In this document: piece by piece, positions 1 to 5,295 of the stretch
How the letters are laid out: every line of letters starts with the position of its first letter
Position numbering within the stretch: position 1 is the stretch's first letter
Assembly: GCA_905202595.1 (NCBI GenBank)
Contig: CAJKSP010000072.1
Location: 1-7,950 of the forward strand
DNA length: 7,950 nt
From: an uncultured Sutterella sp.
GTDB taxonomy: Bacteria > Pseudomonadota > Gammaproteobacteria > Burkholderiales > Burkholderiaceae_F
Reading direction: 5' to 3'
Program-made: the position numbers and the translations under genes
Notes under the pieces: generated by a model
Seen by the model: the letters and a program-made list of their open reading frames with translations, nothing else
Database searches by the model: none
Told to the model about the DNA's origin: nothing

Positions 1-2489
1 AGCGCCTTATATCCCCGTCTTGAAAGACGGGGCTTTACGGCGCGGTTGGTAAGCGTAGAGTCTTTCTGGATATCAACTCCGGTGCTTTCACCGACGTCGA
101 GATTCTTGCCGCCCACCGTCTTGTCTACAGTGACCGTGCTGCTGCCGCTTTCGCTAGGCTTCGCCGTCAATGTCACCTCCGCGAGCGTGACGTCGGCTAC
201 CTCCCCAAGACCCACTTCCGTCACGACCTCGCCGGAAGCGTCAACCATCTCGCCCGTAAAGGCGAGAGCCACGCCGCTGAGAAGATCGCCCGCAGACGCC
301 GCATAGCGCTCGTTGTATTTCGCATCGTTGATCGTGAGCCTGCTGCCATTCTCAAAGCTCAGCTGGCTTTCATTCCAGCGCAGGCCGTACGGATCAGGAT
401 TGCTGCCTTCGTCGTTAAGCGCCAGTGCAAAAATCTGACTCGAATCGGTGACGATTCCCGCTTGATTGCTGAGCAGAAGCTGTCCATTCGACAGGTCCAG
501 CGTGCCGACGGTCATCTCGGCTTGACTCAAAGTGAAGCTGCCGCTGTTCTGGAATGCGCCAACCTGAACCTTGCCGCCGCCGTAGATCACCCCTTTACCA
601 GCCGCCTGAATCGTGTCAACGGTCAGACCGGCTGAGCCTTCACTTGTGCACACAACCGTGCCGCCGTTAAACGTCATGGTCCCGACATTGACTTCAGCCG
701 CGCCGACATTCAGAGTGCCGGCAAGCGTCAGGCTGTCAATGCGGGTCGTGCCGCCAGCCACTTTCAGCGTGGCAGACGCGTCAATCTCAGCTGTCTTGAC
801 CGAAAACTCGCCGTCAACCGTCATCGCGTTGTAGATGTCCTGCGGGGCTTCAAGATGGAAGCTCCCGACCTCAACGGTGCCTCTCATCGAGCCTTGACTT
901 GCAGTGAGCGCGCCGAATTGGGCTATTCCGACTTGATCTTCCCCAAGCCCGCGATAATTCTCAAAAACATCGGCCGTCGCCGTCTCAATGCGGATCGTGC
1001 CGTAATTAGTGAGTTCAGCGGCTTTCAGAACGCCAGCAAGCGCTGAAGACTCGCTGTTGATCCTGCCGTTATTAAAAAGGCTCTTCGTCGAAAGCGTGCC
1101 GGCGAGCTCCACCGCCGTATTGCTTGCAACGGAAAACTTCTCGCTGCCTGAACCTTCGGCGATGGACGCCTCTGCACCCGCCGCAATCACGAGCCTGTTT
1201 GATGAGGCATCGCCGCTATCGAAAACAAGGCTGCCTGCCGTCAGCGTGCCGCCGGCGACATTCAGCACGCCGTTTGTGATCTCTGCGATCTCTGCCGACA
1301 ATTCGCCTTTTGTCATCAGCTCTGTGCCGTTGAGAGAGAGCGCTTTTGCCGACATGACGCCGCCGGCCTCATTGACGAGGCGGGTCCCGCTTGACGCTGC
1401 GAGCTTTCCAGTCACTTTCAGCGTGCCGCTGTTGAGGATTTCCGTTTGATAGATGTCAGGACGGTCTTTTCCTGTATCGCTCACGGCCAGCGTCAAATTC
1501 TCCGCTGTGAGCGTGCTCCCGGCTGCATTCGTCAGGCTGCCGTTGATCACCGCCGTTTGGATTGTCATCTCGCCCTGGTTTTCGAGCATGCCGAACGAGC
1601 GGGTGCTCTGCCATCCGGAAAGCATCAGCATGCCCTTCACCTCAATGCTGCCTTCATTGACGGACTGCCGTAGGACTGCATTTCCAGCCTCATCTTTTTG
1701 GCCGCCGGTCAGGGTCAAGCTGGTAAAGGTGGCATTCTTCGCGTTCTGAAGCGCCCCGATGCTCGCACTGCTTGAAACAAGCGTGCCGTTATTGACCAAA
1801 TCTGCTTCATGCTGATCATCGCCGAAACGATAGAGCGAGTCAGCCGTCAGGCTGCCGTTGTTTTCGAGGTAGCCGCCGAGCGCGATATTTTCAACGTCGA
1901 CGCTCGCGCCGCTCTCAATGACGACGCCGCGGCTCTCTCCGGACCGAATGGCCGATGCAGCCAGCATGCCGATCGAAACCTTCTCGCCGCTGATGACGAG
2001 CGAGCCGGCACCCGTCGAGTTGGCGGAATTGTTAGCAAAAGTGCCGACGTCAATTTCTTGGAAGCTTCCCGTCGCGCTGAGCAGAAGATCGGCCTTTTCA
2101 CCCGTCGAAGCGCCCCAGACGTAAAGATTGGTCGTGCCGAACGCATCGCCGAGGTCTCCCCCAAGCTGCAGGCTGCTGCCGCCGGTGAGATGGATCGTTT
2201 TGACATCGCCCGGACTGGTCAGCGCTGCCGTCTCCGCCTTGAGGACATCGCCTTCAACGTTCCCGGGCTTCTCGCCCGCAGTAATGATGACCGTCGAGCC
2301 GCTGCTTGTTGTCAGCACCCCGTTTTCAATGGAGGCCGCAGAAGCCTCTGCGGCCGCAAAAGCGGCCGCGAGCCCCGCAGCGGCAATTGCCGTCCGGCGC
2401 CCTCTCGTCTGATGCAGTCCCGTCTTTTCGCTGACGGCAGTCCAGCAGCCCTTGGCGGCATTCCAAAGCACGCGATGAATGCGGTTCAT
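1..2489 (-). CDS. Large autotransporter adhesin, N-terminal part (open at left edge, probably disrupted by an IS)
   Basis: Reading the minus strand from the ATG at 2489-2487 gives an uninterrupted frame of 829 codons to the window edge. Residues 1-23 (MNRIHRVLWNAAKGCWTAVS then EKT) match the extended signal peptide region of type V secretion proteins. A basic stretch (RGRR, 29-32), an Ala-rich hydrophobic core (34-47) and an ASA cleavage site near residue 51 follow. The rest is a Gly/Ser/Thr/Asn-rich passenger with recurring N-x-G-[TSV]-[LIV] turns (ENGVL, NNGSL, NNGTL, NSGTL, TNGVL, NYGTI), as expected of a beta-helix exported through a C-terminal barrel. That barrel is not in the window. 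GGAGGG lies 6 bases before the ATG and fixes the start. From about residue 817 the frame reads basic residues encoded by a palindrome (2-43), so the true adhesin sequence probably ends near position 44. Passenger ligand unknown. The family call is secure; the full length is not. Confidence 0.88.
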   Translation of the reverse strand, partial: MNRIHRVLWNAAKGCWTAVSEKTGLHQTRGRRTAIAAAGLAAAFAAAEASAASIENGVLTTSSGSTVIITAGEKPGNVEGDVLKAETAALTSPGDVKTIHLTGGSSLQLGGDLGDAFGTTNLYVWGASTGEKADLLLSATGSFQEIDVGTFANNSANSTGAGSLVISGEKVSIGMLAASAIRSGESRGVVIESGASVDVENIALGGYLENNGSLTADSLYRFGDDQHEADLVNNGTLVSSSASIGALQNAKNATFTSLTLTGGQKDEAGNAVLRQSVNEGSIEVKGMLMLSGWQSTRSFGMLENQGEMTIQTAVINGSLTNAAGSTLTAENLTLAVSDTGKDRPDIYQTEILNSGTLKVTGKLAASSGTRLVNEAGGVMSAKALSLNGTELMTKGELSAEIAEITNGVLNVAGGTLTAGSLVFDSGDASSNRLVIAAGAEASIAEGSGSEKFSVASNTAVELAGTLSTKSLFNNGRINSESSALAGVLKAAELTNYGTIRIETATADVFENYRGLGEDQVGIAQFGALTASQGSMRGTVEVGSFHLEAPQDIYNAMTVDGEFSVKTAEIDASATLKVAGGTTRIDSLTLAGTLNVGAAEVNVGTMTFNGGTVVCTSEGSAGLTVDTIQAAGKGVIYGGGKVQVGAFQNSGSFTLSQAEMTVGTLDLSNGQLLLSNQAGIVTDSSQIFALALNDEGSNPDPYGLRWNESQLSFENGSRLTINDAKYNERYAASAGDLLSGVALAFTGEMVDASGEVVTEVGLGEVADVTLAEVTLTAKPSESGSSTVTVDKTVGGKNLDVGESTGVDIQKDSTLTNRAVKPRLSRRGYKA
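2..43 (+). mobile_element. Probable right end of an IS200/IS605 (TnpB-type) element
   Basis: A two-tier imperfect palindrome is present. An inner perfect stem, CCCCGTCTT (13-21) with AAGACGGGG (24-32), can close on a TGAA loop. An outer stem, gcgcc (2-6) with ggcgc (39-43), is separated from it by ttatat and ctttac. This layout (GC-rich hairpin, TGAA-like loop, TTAYAT/TTTAC flanks, outer GGCGC pair) resembles, from memory, the subterminal hairpin at the right end of IS200/IS605 elements carrying tnpB, where it also forms the 3' scaffold of the omega RNA. The orientation suggests tnpB on the plus strand to the left, outside the window. The palindrome sits inside the adhesin frame and encodes a basic stretch unlike the passenger. 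The exact boundary cannot be set from one side. Alternatives: a stand-alone repeat, or an unusual coding palindrome. Confidence 0.6.
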
Positions 2490-2491
2490 AA

Positions 2492-2515
2492 CTGGCCCTC
2501 CGAAGTCTTCGCCAG
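2492..2515 (-). promoter_or_regulatory. Strong SD of the adhesin, enclosed in an inverted repeat
   Basis: On the minus strand GGAGGG (2501-2496) lies 6 bases before the adhesin ATG, an excellent SD. It is flanked by CTGGC (2515-2511) and GCCAG (2496-2492), which can pair, so the SD lies in or at the base of a small hairpin. A nested palindrome CGAAGACTTCG (2511-2501) directly abuts it. The arms are seen directly; any control of translation is inference. Confidence 0.5.
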
Positions 2516-2523
2516 GACCAGCC

Positions 2524-2616
2524 GGCTCTGCCGACCGCAGCCTTCAGCTGCAAATGGAGCCGGGGTTCTGGCAGGGGGAGCGCTGCATCGCCGAGCAGCC
2601 GGTCCATGGCAGAGCC
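2524..2616 (-). repeat. Long bulged inverted repeat in the adhesin leader
   Basis: GGCTCTGCC (2524-2532) is perfectly complementary to GGCAGAGCC (2608-2616). The pairing continues inward with gaccg (2533-2537) against cggtc (2600-2604) across a 3-base bulge (cat, 2605-2607). This gives 14 base pairs around a loop of about 62 bases. It lies between the AT-rich zone (2640-2745) and the adhesin SD, so the transcript would carry it in its 5' leader. Function unknown: it could be a regulatory or stabilising leader structure, or a DNA-binding dyad. Confidence 0.5.
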
Positions 2617-2639
2617 ATCCGGCTGAGCGGGCATTTCAG

Positions 2640-2745
2640 CATATTTATCGGCTTTTAGATTATTTTGACGCCTTTTTGGCTTTTGTAGACAGAAAACCCT
2701 CAAAAAGTGCCGAATTTCTGCCGGAGCGCAAATTTGTCCGCCGCT
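2640..2745 (-). promoter_or_regulatory. AT-rich probable promoter zone upstream of the adhesin
   Basis: This stretch is clearly more AT-rich than its surroundings and lies between the EamA stop codon and the adhesin leader structures. No convincing -35/-10 pair stands out. The best weak candidate on the minus strand is TCTACA (2689-2684), a 16-base spacer, then CAAAAT (2667-2662), each matching 4 of 6 consensus bases. No intrinsic terminator for the EamA gene is visible, so read-through from it into the adhesin cannot be excluded. Confidence 0.3.
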
Positions 2746-3645
2746 TTATTTAGAGCCGCGCGCAAGCACCGCCACCATCGTTAGGATGAGCGCCGCGCCC
2801 AGGAGCTCCATCGGGCCGAAGCTGATGCCGAGAAGGAGCGTGCCGAGGAAGAGCGCAGAGAGCGGCTCGAAGCTGCCGAGAAGCGCCGTCGTCGGCGCCG
2901 GAATGAATTCCAAGCTCTTCAGGTAGCAGCAGAAGGCGCCCACCGTGCCGAAGAGCGCAATGTAGCCGTAGAGCAGCGCCGACTCGAGCGTCCAGCGGAT
3001 TTCGCCGAGATTCGGCGGATCGATGATCGTGAGGAGCCCTCCGCCGATCGTCATGCCGATGCCGACGAGAAGGCCGACGGGAATGTAGGGAAGAATGCGG
3101 CGGGGCTGCACCGTGCAGAAAGCGCCCGAGGCCGAAGAGAGGATGCCCCAGAAGGCGCCCATGGCGTTCATGTCGAGCGAGCTGAAGTCGCCTTTCGTGA
3201 CGATCAGCACGACGCCCGCCGCGGCCAGCGCAATCGCGAGCCATTCGCGCGGGCGGATCGCGCGCCGCTCGCTGAAGGCGGTCCAGCCCGTGACGAAGAG
3301 CGGCCCGAAGGTCACCATGAGCGCGGCCGTCGCGGCGTTCGAAACGCTGATCGCCTCAAAGAACGTCCACTGGATGCAGAGCATGCCGATGCCGTAGACG
3401 AGAAACGGCGCGGCAAAGCGCCGAATGAGCGCGAAGAACCGGCCTCGCAGCGAAATCGCCTCCCAGAGGAGCAGCACGATGCCTGCGCCGAGCATGCGGA
3501 AGGACACGAGGTCGTTCACGATGAAGGCGCCCGTCTGCATGAGATGCTGCGCGGCAACGCTCATGGAGCCCCAGAGAACGCCGGCGGCGGCGGCAAGAAG
3601 CATCCCGAAGGCGCGGGCGGAAGAAGAGGCAGGAAGCGTTGGCAT
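2746..3645 (-). CDS. EamA/DMT-superfamily inner-membrane transporter
   Basis: This 299-residue protein is the normal length for ten-helix members of the drug/metabolite transporter superfamily (EamA, PF00892). Two homologous five-helix repeats can be seen, about residues 13-150 and 160-296. The first begins LLAAAAGVLWGSMSV and ends in a hydrophobic helix (AIALAAAGVVLIV). The second begins GAFWGILSSASGAF and carries the typical late segment with P251, E260 and P261 (APTTALLGSFEPLSALFLG) before the last helix. Overall it resembles the YicL/RhaT-like branch. Substrates of such carriers (amino acids, metabolites or drugs) cannot be told from sequence. It is divergent from the phosphoribosyltransferase. 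No good SD precedes the ATG at 3645: the bases just upstream are pyrimidine-rich. The start could be the Met at residue 15, or the message could be leaderless. Confidence 0.9.
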   Translation of the reverse strand: MPTLPASSSARAFGMLLAAAAGVLWGSMSVAAQHLMQTGAFIVNDLVSFRMLGAGIVLLLWEAISLRGRFFALIRRFAAPFLVYGIGMLCIQWTFFEAISVSNAATAALMVTFGPLFVTGWTAFSERRAIRPREWLAIALAAAGVVLIVTKGDFSSLDMNAMGAFWGILSSASGAFCTVQPRRILPYIPVGLLVGIGMTIGGGLLTIIDPPNLGEIRWTLESALLYGYIALFGTVGAFCCYLKSLEFIPAPTTALLGSFEPLSALFLGTLLLGISFGPMELLGAALILTMVAVLARGSK

Positions 3646-3845
3646 GGGAAGGAAGAAATGACGGCAGGGAGAGATCAGGGCGCGGCGCGGCCCAGGTTCG
3701 TCATTCTATTGTTGCCGGCGCTGAGCGGGCAGGCGGCCCGGACTATACAATACGGTCGATTTTTTGGGGCCCGGGCAGAGGCTTTTCCCCCATCAGCGCC
3801 TCGTCCGCCGAGTCCCGACAGCTTGATTTGATGCGGAGTTCCCAC
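3646..3845. promoter_or_regulatory. Divergent intergenic region with a -10-like element
   Basis: This 200-base gap separates the minus-strand transporter from the plus-strand phosphoribosyltransferase and must hold promoters for both if neither is read through. The only promoter-like sequence is TATACAAT at 3744-3751. It contains TACAAT (5 of 6 consensus) on the plus strand and TATAGT (5 of 6; 3747-3742) on the minus strand, so it could serve either gene. No matching -35 box is found at 16-18 bases on either side. A run of six T's (3760-3765) followed by GGGGCCCGGGC is the only other notable sequence. Confidence 0.3.
3835..3838 (+). promoter_or_regulatory. SD GGAG that selects the GTG start at 3846
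   Basis: GGAG lies 7 bases before an in-frame GTG at 3846. The in-frame ATG at 3831 has no purine-rich SD upstream, and the GGAG lies inside the five codons it would add. Spacing favours the GTG as the true start. Confidence 0.6.
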
Positions 3846-4397
3846 GTGCACTACCCTCTTCACGTTGCAGGCCTGACGCGCAGCCTGCCCCTCTTTCCCA
3901 TCAGCGATGACCTGCAGATTGCCGCCTTCATTCTGCTCGGCGACCAGGAGCTCACGGTCGCCTGCGCCCGCGAGCTGCTGAAGAAGGCGCCGCCCTGCGA
4001 CTTCATGCTGACGGCGGAAGCCAAGGGCATTCCGCTCATTCATGAAATGGCCCGCCAGTCCGGCGCCAAGCGCTATTTCGTCGCGCGCAAGAAGCGCAAG
4101 CTCTACATGGGCGCCGCGCTCGAAGTCCATGTGCATTCGATCACGACGGCGGGCGAGCAGGTGCTCATCCTCCCCGAAGAGGACGCCGCCCTCATGAAGG
4201 GCCGCCGCATTCTGATCGTCGACGACGTCATTTCGACGGGCGAGAGCCTCGCCGCGCTCGAAAAGCTCGTCGAAGCCGCCGGCGGCACCGTCGCCGGGCG
4301 CATGGCGGTTCTCGCCGAAGGCAAGGCCGCCGAGCGCCGGGACATCACGTACCTCGAGCCGCTGCCGCTCTTCGGCAAGGACGGCCAGCCCGTCTGA
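3846..4397 (+). CDS. Type I phosphoribosyltransferase, adenine-PRT-like (183 residues)
   Basis: The protein has the type I phosphoribosyltransferase fold (PF00156). The PRPP-binding signature RILIVDDVISTGES is at residues 121-134, with the paired acidic residues D126-D127 and the TG loop. Upstream, TAEAKGIPLIHEMAR (56-70) matches the 'EA(R/K)G' segment of adenine-type enzymes, and the basic RKKRKLYM (81-88) lies in the flexible catalytic-loop area. Such enzymes transfer a free purine base onto PRPP in the cytoplasm, giving a nucleotide and pyrophosphate. Adenine as substrate is inferred from the EAKG segment and from mtnN 79 bases downstream. A xanthine- or hypoxanthine-type specificity is not excluded. 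The frame is open back to an ATG at 3639, but that extension overlaps the start of the divergent transporter and has low-complexity composition. The GTG with GGAG 7 bases upstream is preferred; ATG 3831 would add five residues. Confidence 0.85.
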   Translation: MHYPLHVAGLTRSLPLFPISDDLQIAAFILLGDQELTVACARELLKKAPPCDFMLTAEAKGIPLIHEMARQSGAKRYFVARKKRKLYMGAALEVHVHSITTAGEQVLILPEEDAALMKGRRILIVDDVISTGESLAALEKLVEAAGGTVAGRMAVLAEGKAAERRDITYLEPLPLFGKDGQPV

Positions 4398-4399
4398 TC

Positions 4400-4417
4400 G
4401 CGGCGAGCCTTCGCCGC
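4400..4417 (+). other. GC-rich hairpin just after the phosphoribosyltransferase stop
   Basis: GCGGCGA (4400-4406), loop gcct, TCGCCGC (4411-4417): a perfect 7-bp stem three bases past the TGA. No T-tract follows, so it is not a standard intrinsic terminator. It could protect the 3' end of the message or attenuate read-through into mtnN. Confidence 0.5.
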
Positions 4418-4426
4418 CGAGCCCGC

Positions 4427-4442
4427 CGGCGCTTCAGCGCCG
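4427..4442 (+). other. Second tandem GC-rich hairpin before mtnN
   Basis: CGGCGC (4427-4432), loop ttca, GCGCCG (4437-4442): a perfect 6-bp stem nine bases after the previous hairpin and 34 bases before the mtnN ATG. No T-tract follows. Confidence 0.5.
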
Positions 4443-4476
4443 CAGCGGCCGCTCCCCACATACAAGGAAAGACAGC

Positions 4477-5166
4477 ATGATCGGCATCATCGGCGCCATG
4501 GACGTTGAAGTGGCGCGCCTGCGGAGCGCGATGCAGGACGCCCGCATTGAAACGGTCTCCGGCATCGACTTCCACATCGGCCGCATCGAAGGCCATGAGG
4601 TCGCGCTCGCCAAGTGCGGCGTGGGCAAGGTCTTCGCCGCGCTCTGCGCCCAGACCCTGATCCTCAAGTACGGCGTGCGCGCCATCCTCAACTCGGGCGT
4701 GGCCGGCACGCTCACGCCGGCGCTTCACATCGGCGACGTGGCCGTGAGCGCGGGCTGCGTGCAGCACGACATGGACACGACTGCCGTGGGCGACCCGCTC
4801 GGCCTCATCTCCGGCATCAACGTGGTCGAGCTCCCCGCCGACAAAACGATCGTGGACGAGCTCAGCGCCGCGTGCACGGCAGCGGGCGTGAACTTCCGCG
4901 TCGGCCTCATCGCCACGGGCGATCAGTTCGTGCATACGAGCGAGCGCCGCACAGCCATTGCGTCGCACTTCAAGGCCATTGCAGCTGAAATGGAAGCGGG
5001 CGCCATCGCGCAGGTCTGCTTTGTGAACCGCATTCCCTTCGCCGCTATCCGCGTCATCTCGGACGAAGCGAGCGGCGAGGCCAAGATCGACTATCTGCAG
5101 TTTGTGAAGCAGGCCGCCGCCACGAGCGCCGACATCGCAATGCGCTGGCTGCGCCTGCACGCCTGA
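4477..5166 (+). CDS. mtnN: 5'-methylthioadenosine/S-adenosylhomocysteine nucleosidase
   Basis: This cytoplasmic enzyme (EC 3.2.2.9, PNP/UDP phosphorylase family) removes adenine from methylthioadenosine and S-adenosylhomocysteine. It feeds methionine salvage and the LuxS route to AI-2 where that exists. The 229 residues match the usual length. Compared with E. coli from memory: GAMDVEV (6-12) carries the catalytic-base Glu as E11; GDQFV (148-152) keeps the Phe that stacks on adenine; MEAGAIAQVC (172-181) holds M172/E173; and RVISDEA (192-198) holds R192, S195 and the general acid D196. Y206 stands where E. coli has Phe207. One difference is NSGVAG (72-77), with Val where E. coli has Ser76; the variant seems tolerated in other members. 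AAGGAAA (4464-4470) lies 6 bases before the ATG. The gene follows the phosphoribosyltransferase by 79 bases in the same direction. Confidence 0.95.
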   Translation: MIGIIGAMDVEVARLRSAMQDARIETVSGIDFHIGRIEGHEVALAKCGVGKVFAALCAQTLILKYGVRAILNSGVAGTLTPALHIGDVAVSAGCVQHDMDTTAVGDPLGLISGINVVELPADKTIVDELSAACTAAGVNFRVGLIATGDQFVHTSERRTAIASHFKAIAAEMEAGAIAQVCFVNRIPFAAIRVISDEASGEAKIDYLQFVKQAAATSADIAMRWLRLHA

Positions 5167-5180
5167 CGGCCGCGGCCGTC
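5165..5180 (+). other. 16-bp perfect palindrome overlapping the mtnN stop
   Basis: GACGGCCGCGGCCGTC is self-complementary over 16 bases and includes the last two bases of the mtnN TGA (5164-5166). As RNA it can form a 6-bp stem with a CGCG loop. With no T-tract it is not a classical terminator. It may end or stabilise the upstream message, or be a protein-binding dyad. Confidence 0.5.
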
Positions 5181-5206
5181 CGAAGAGGAACCCCTCGCAG
5201 ACCGCC

Positions 5207-5212
5207 TAGAAT
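5207..5212 (+). promoter_or_regulatory. -10-like TAGAAT upstream of the exporter operon
   Basis: TAGAAT matches 5 of 6 consensus -10 bases and lies in the 129-base gap between mtnN and the membrane fusion protein gene. No recognisable -35 box is found at 16-18 bases upstream, so this is only a candidate promoter for the exporter genes. Confidence 0.25.
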
Positions 5213-5219
5213 GGAAGAA

Positions 5220-5238
5220 GGCGCGGCGCTGCCGCGCC
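5220..5238 (+). other. GC-rich hairpin in the leader of the exporter operon
   Basis: GGCGCGGC (5220-5227), loop gct, GCCGCGCC (5231-5238): a perfect 8-bp stem between the TAGAAT element and the start of the membrane fusion gene. No T-tract follows. If transcription starts near 5219, this hairpin would form at the very 5' end of the message. Confidence 0.5.
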
Positions 5239-5295
5239 TCAAGCCAGAGCCTGAAGCCGCTCTCGTCCGCTTCCCTTTCTCTGAGGAGCACCCGC

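Noticed and set aside
13..32. The palindrome at the left edge as an intrinsic terminator
   Set aside because: There is no T-run after the stem on either strand, it lies within an open frame, and the extra outer stem fits a transposon end better.
46..1749. Several plus-strand open frames antisense to the adhesin (46-306, 613-834, 1009-1449, 1453-1749)
   Set aside because: Low-complexity Ser/Pro/Val/Thr frames that mirror the Gly/Ala/Asn/Thr codons of the adhesin; no domain features and no start signals.
2646..2700. GCCTTTTTGGC (2670-2680) as a terminator
   Set aside because: A three-base stem with a five-T loop is too weak and has no suitable T-run after it in the direction of either flanking gene.
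2326..2703. Minus-strand open frame of 125 residues spanning the adhesin leader
   Set aside because: It runs through the leader and then overlaps the adhesin signal peptide in another frame; no recognisable domain and no SD of note.
1809..2753. Plus-strand open frame of 314 residues antisense to the adhesin start
   Set aside because: Arg/Ala/Pro-rich shadow frame. The minus strand of the same stretch encodes a convincing signal peptide and passenger with a strong SD.
3639..3845. 69-residue N-terminal extension of the phosphoribosyltransferase
   Set aside because: It overlaps the first codons of the divergent transporter, has non-family composition and lacks an SD; the GTG at 3846 is better supported.
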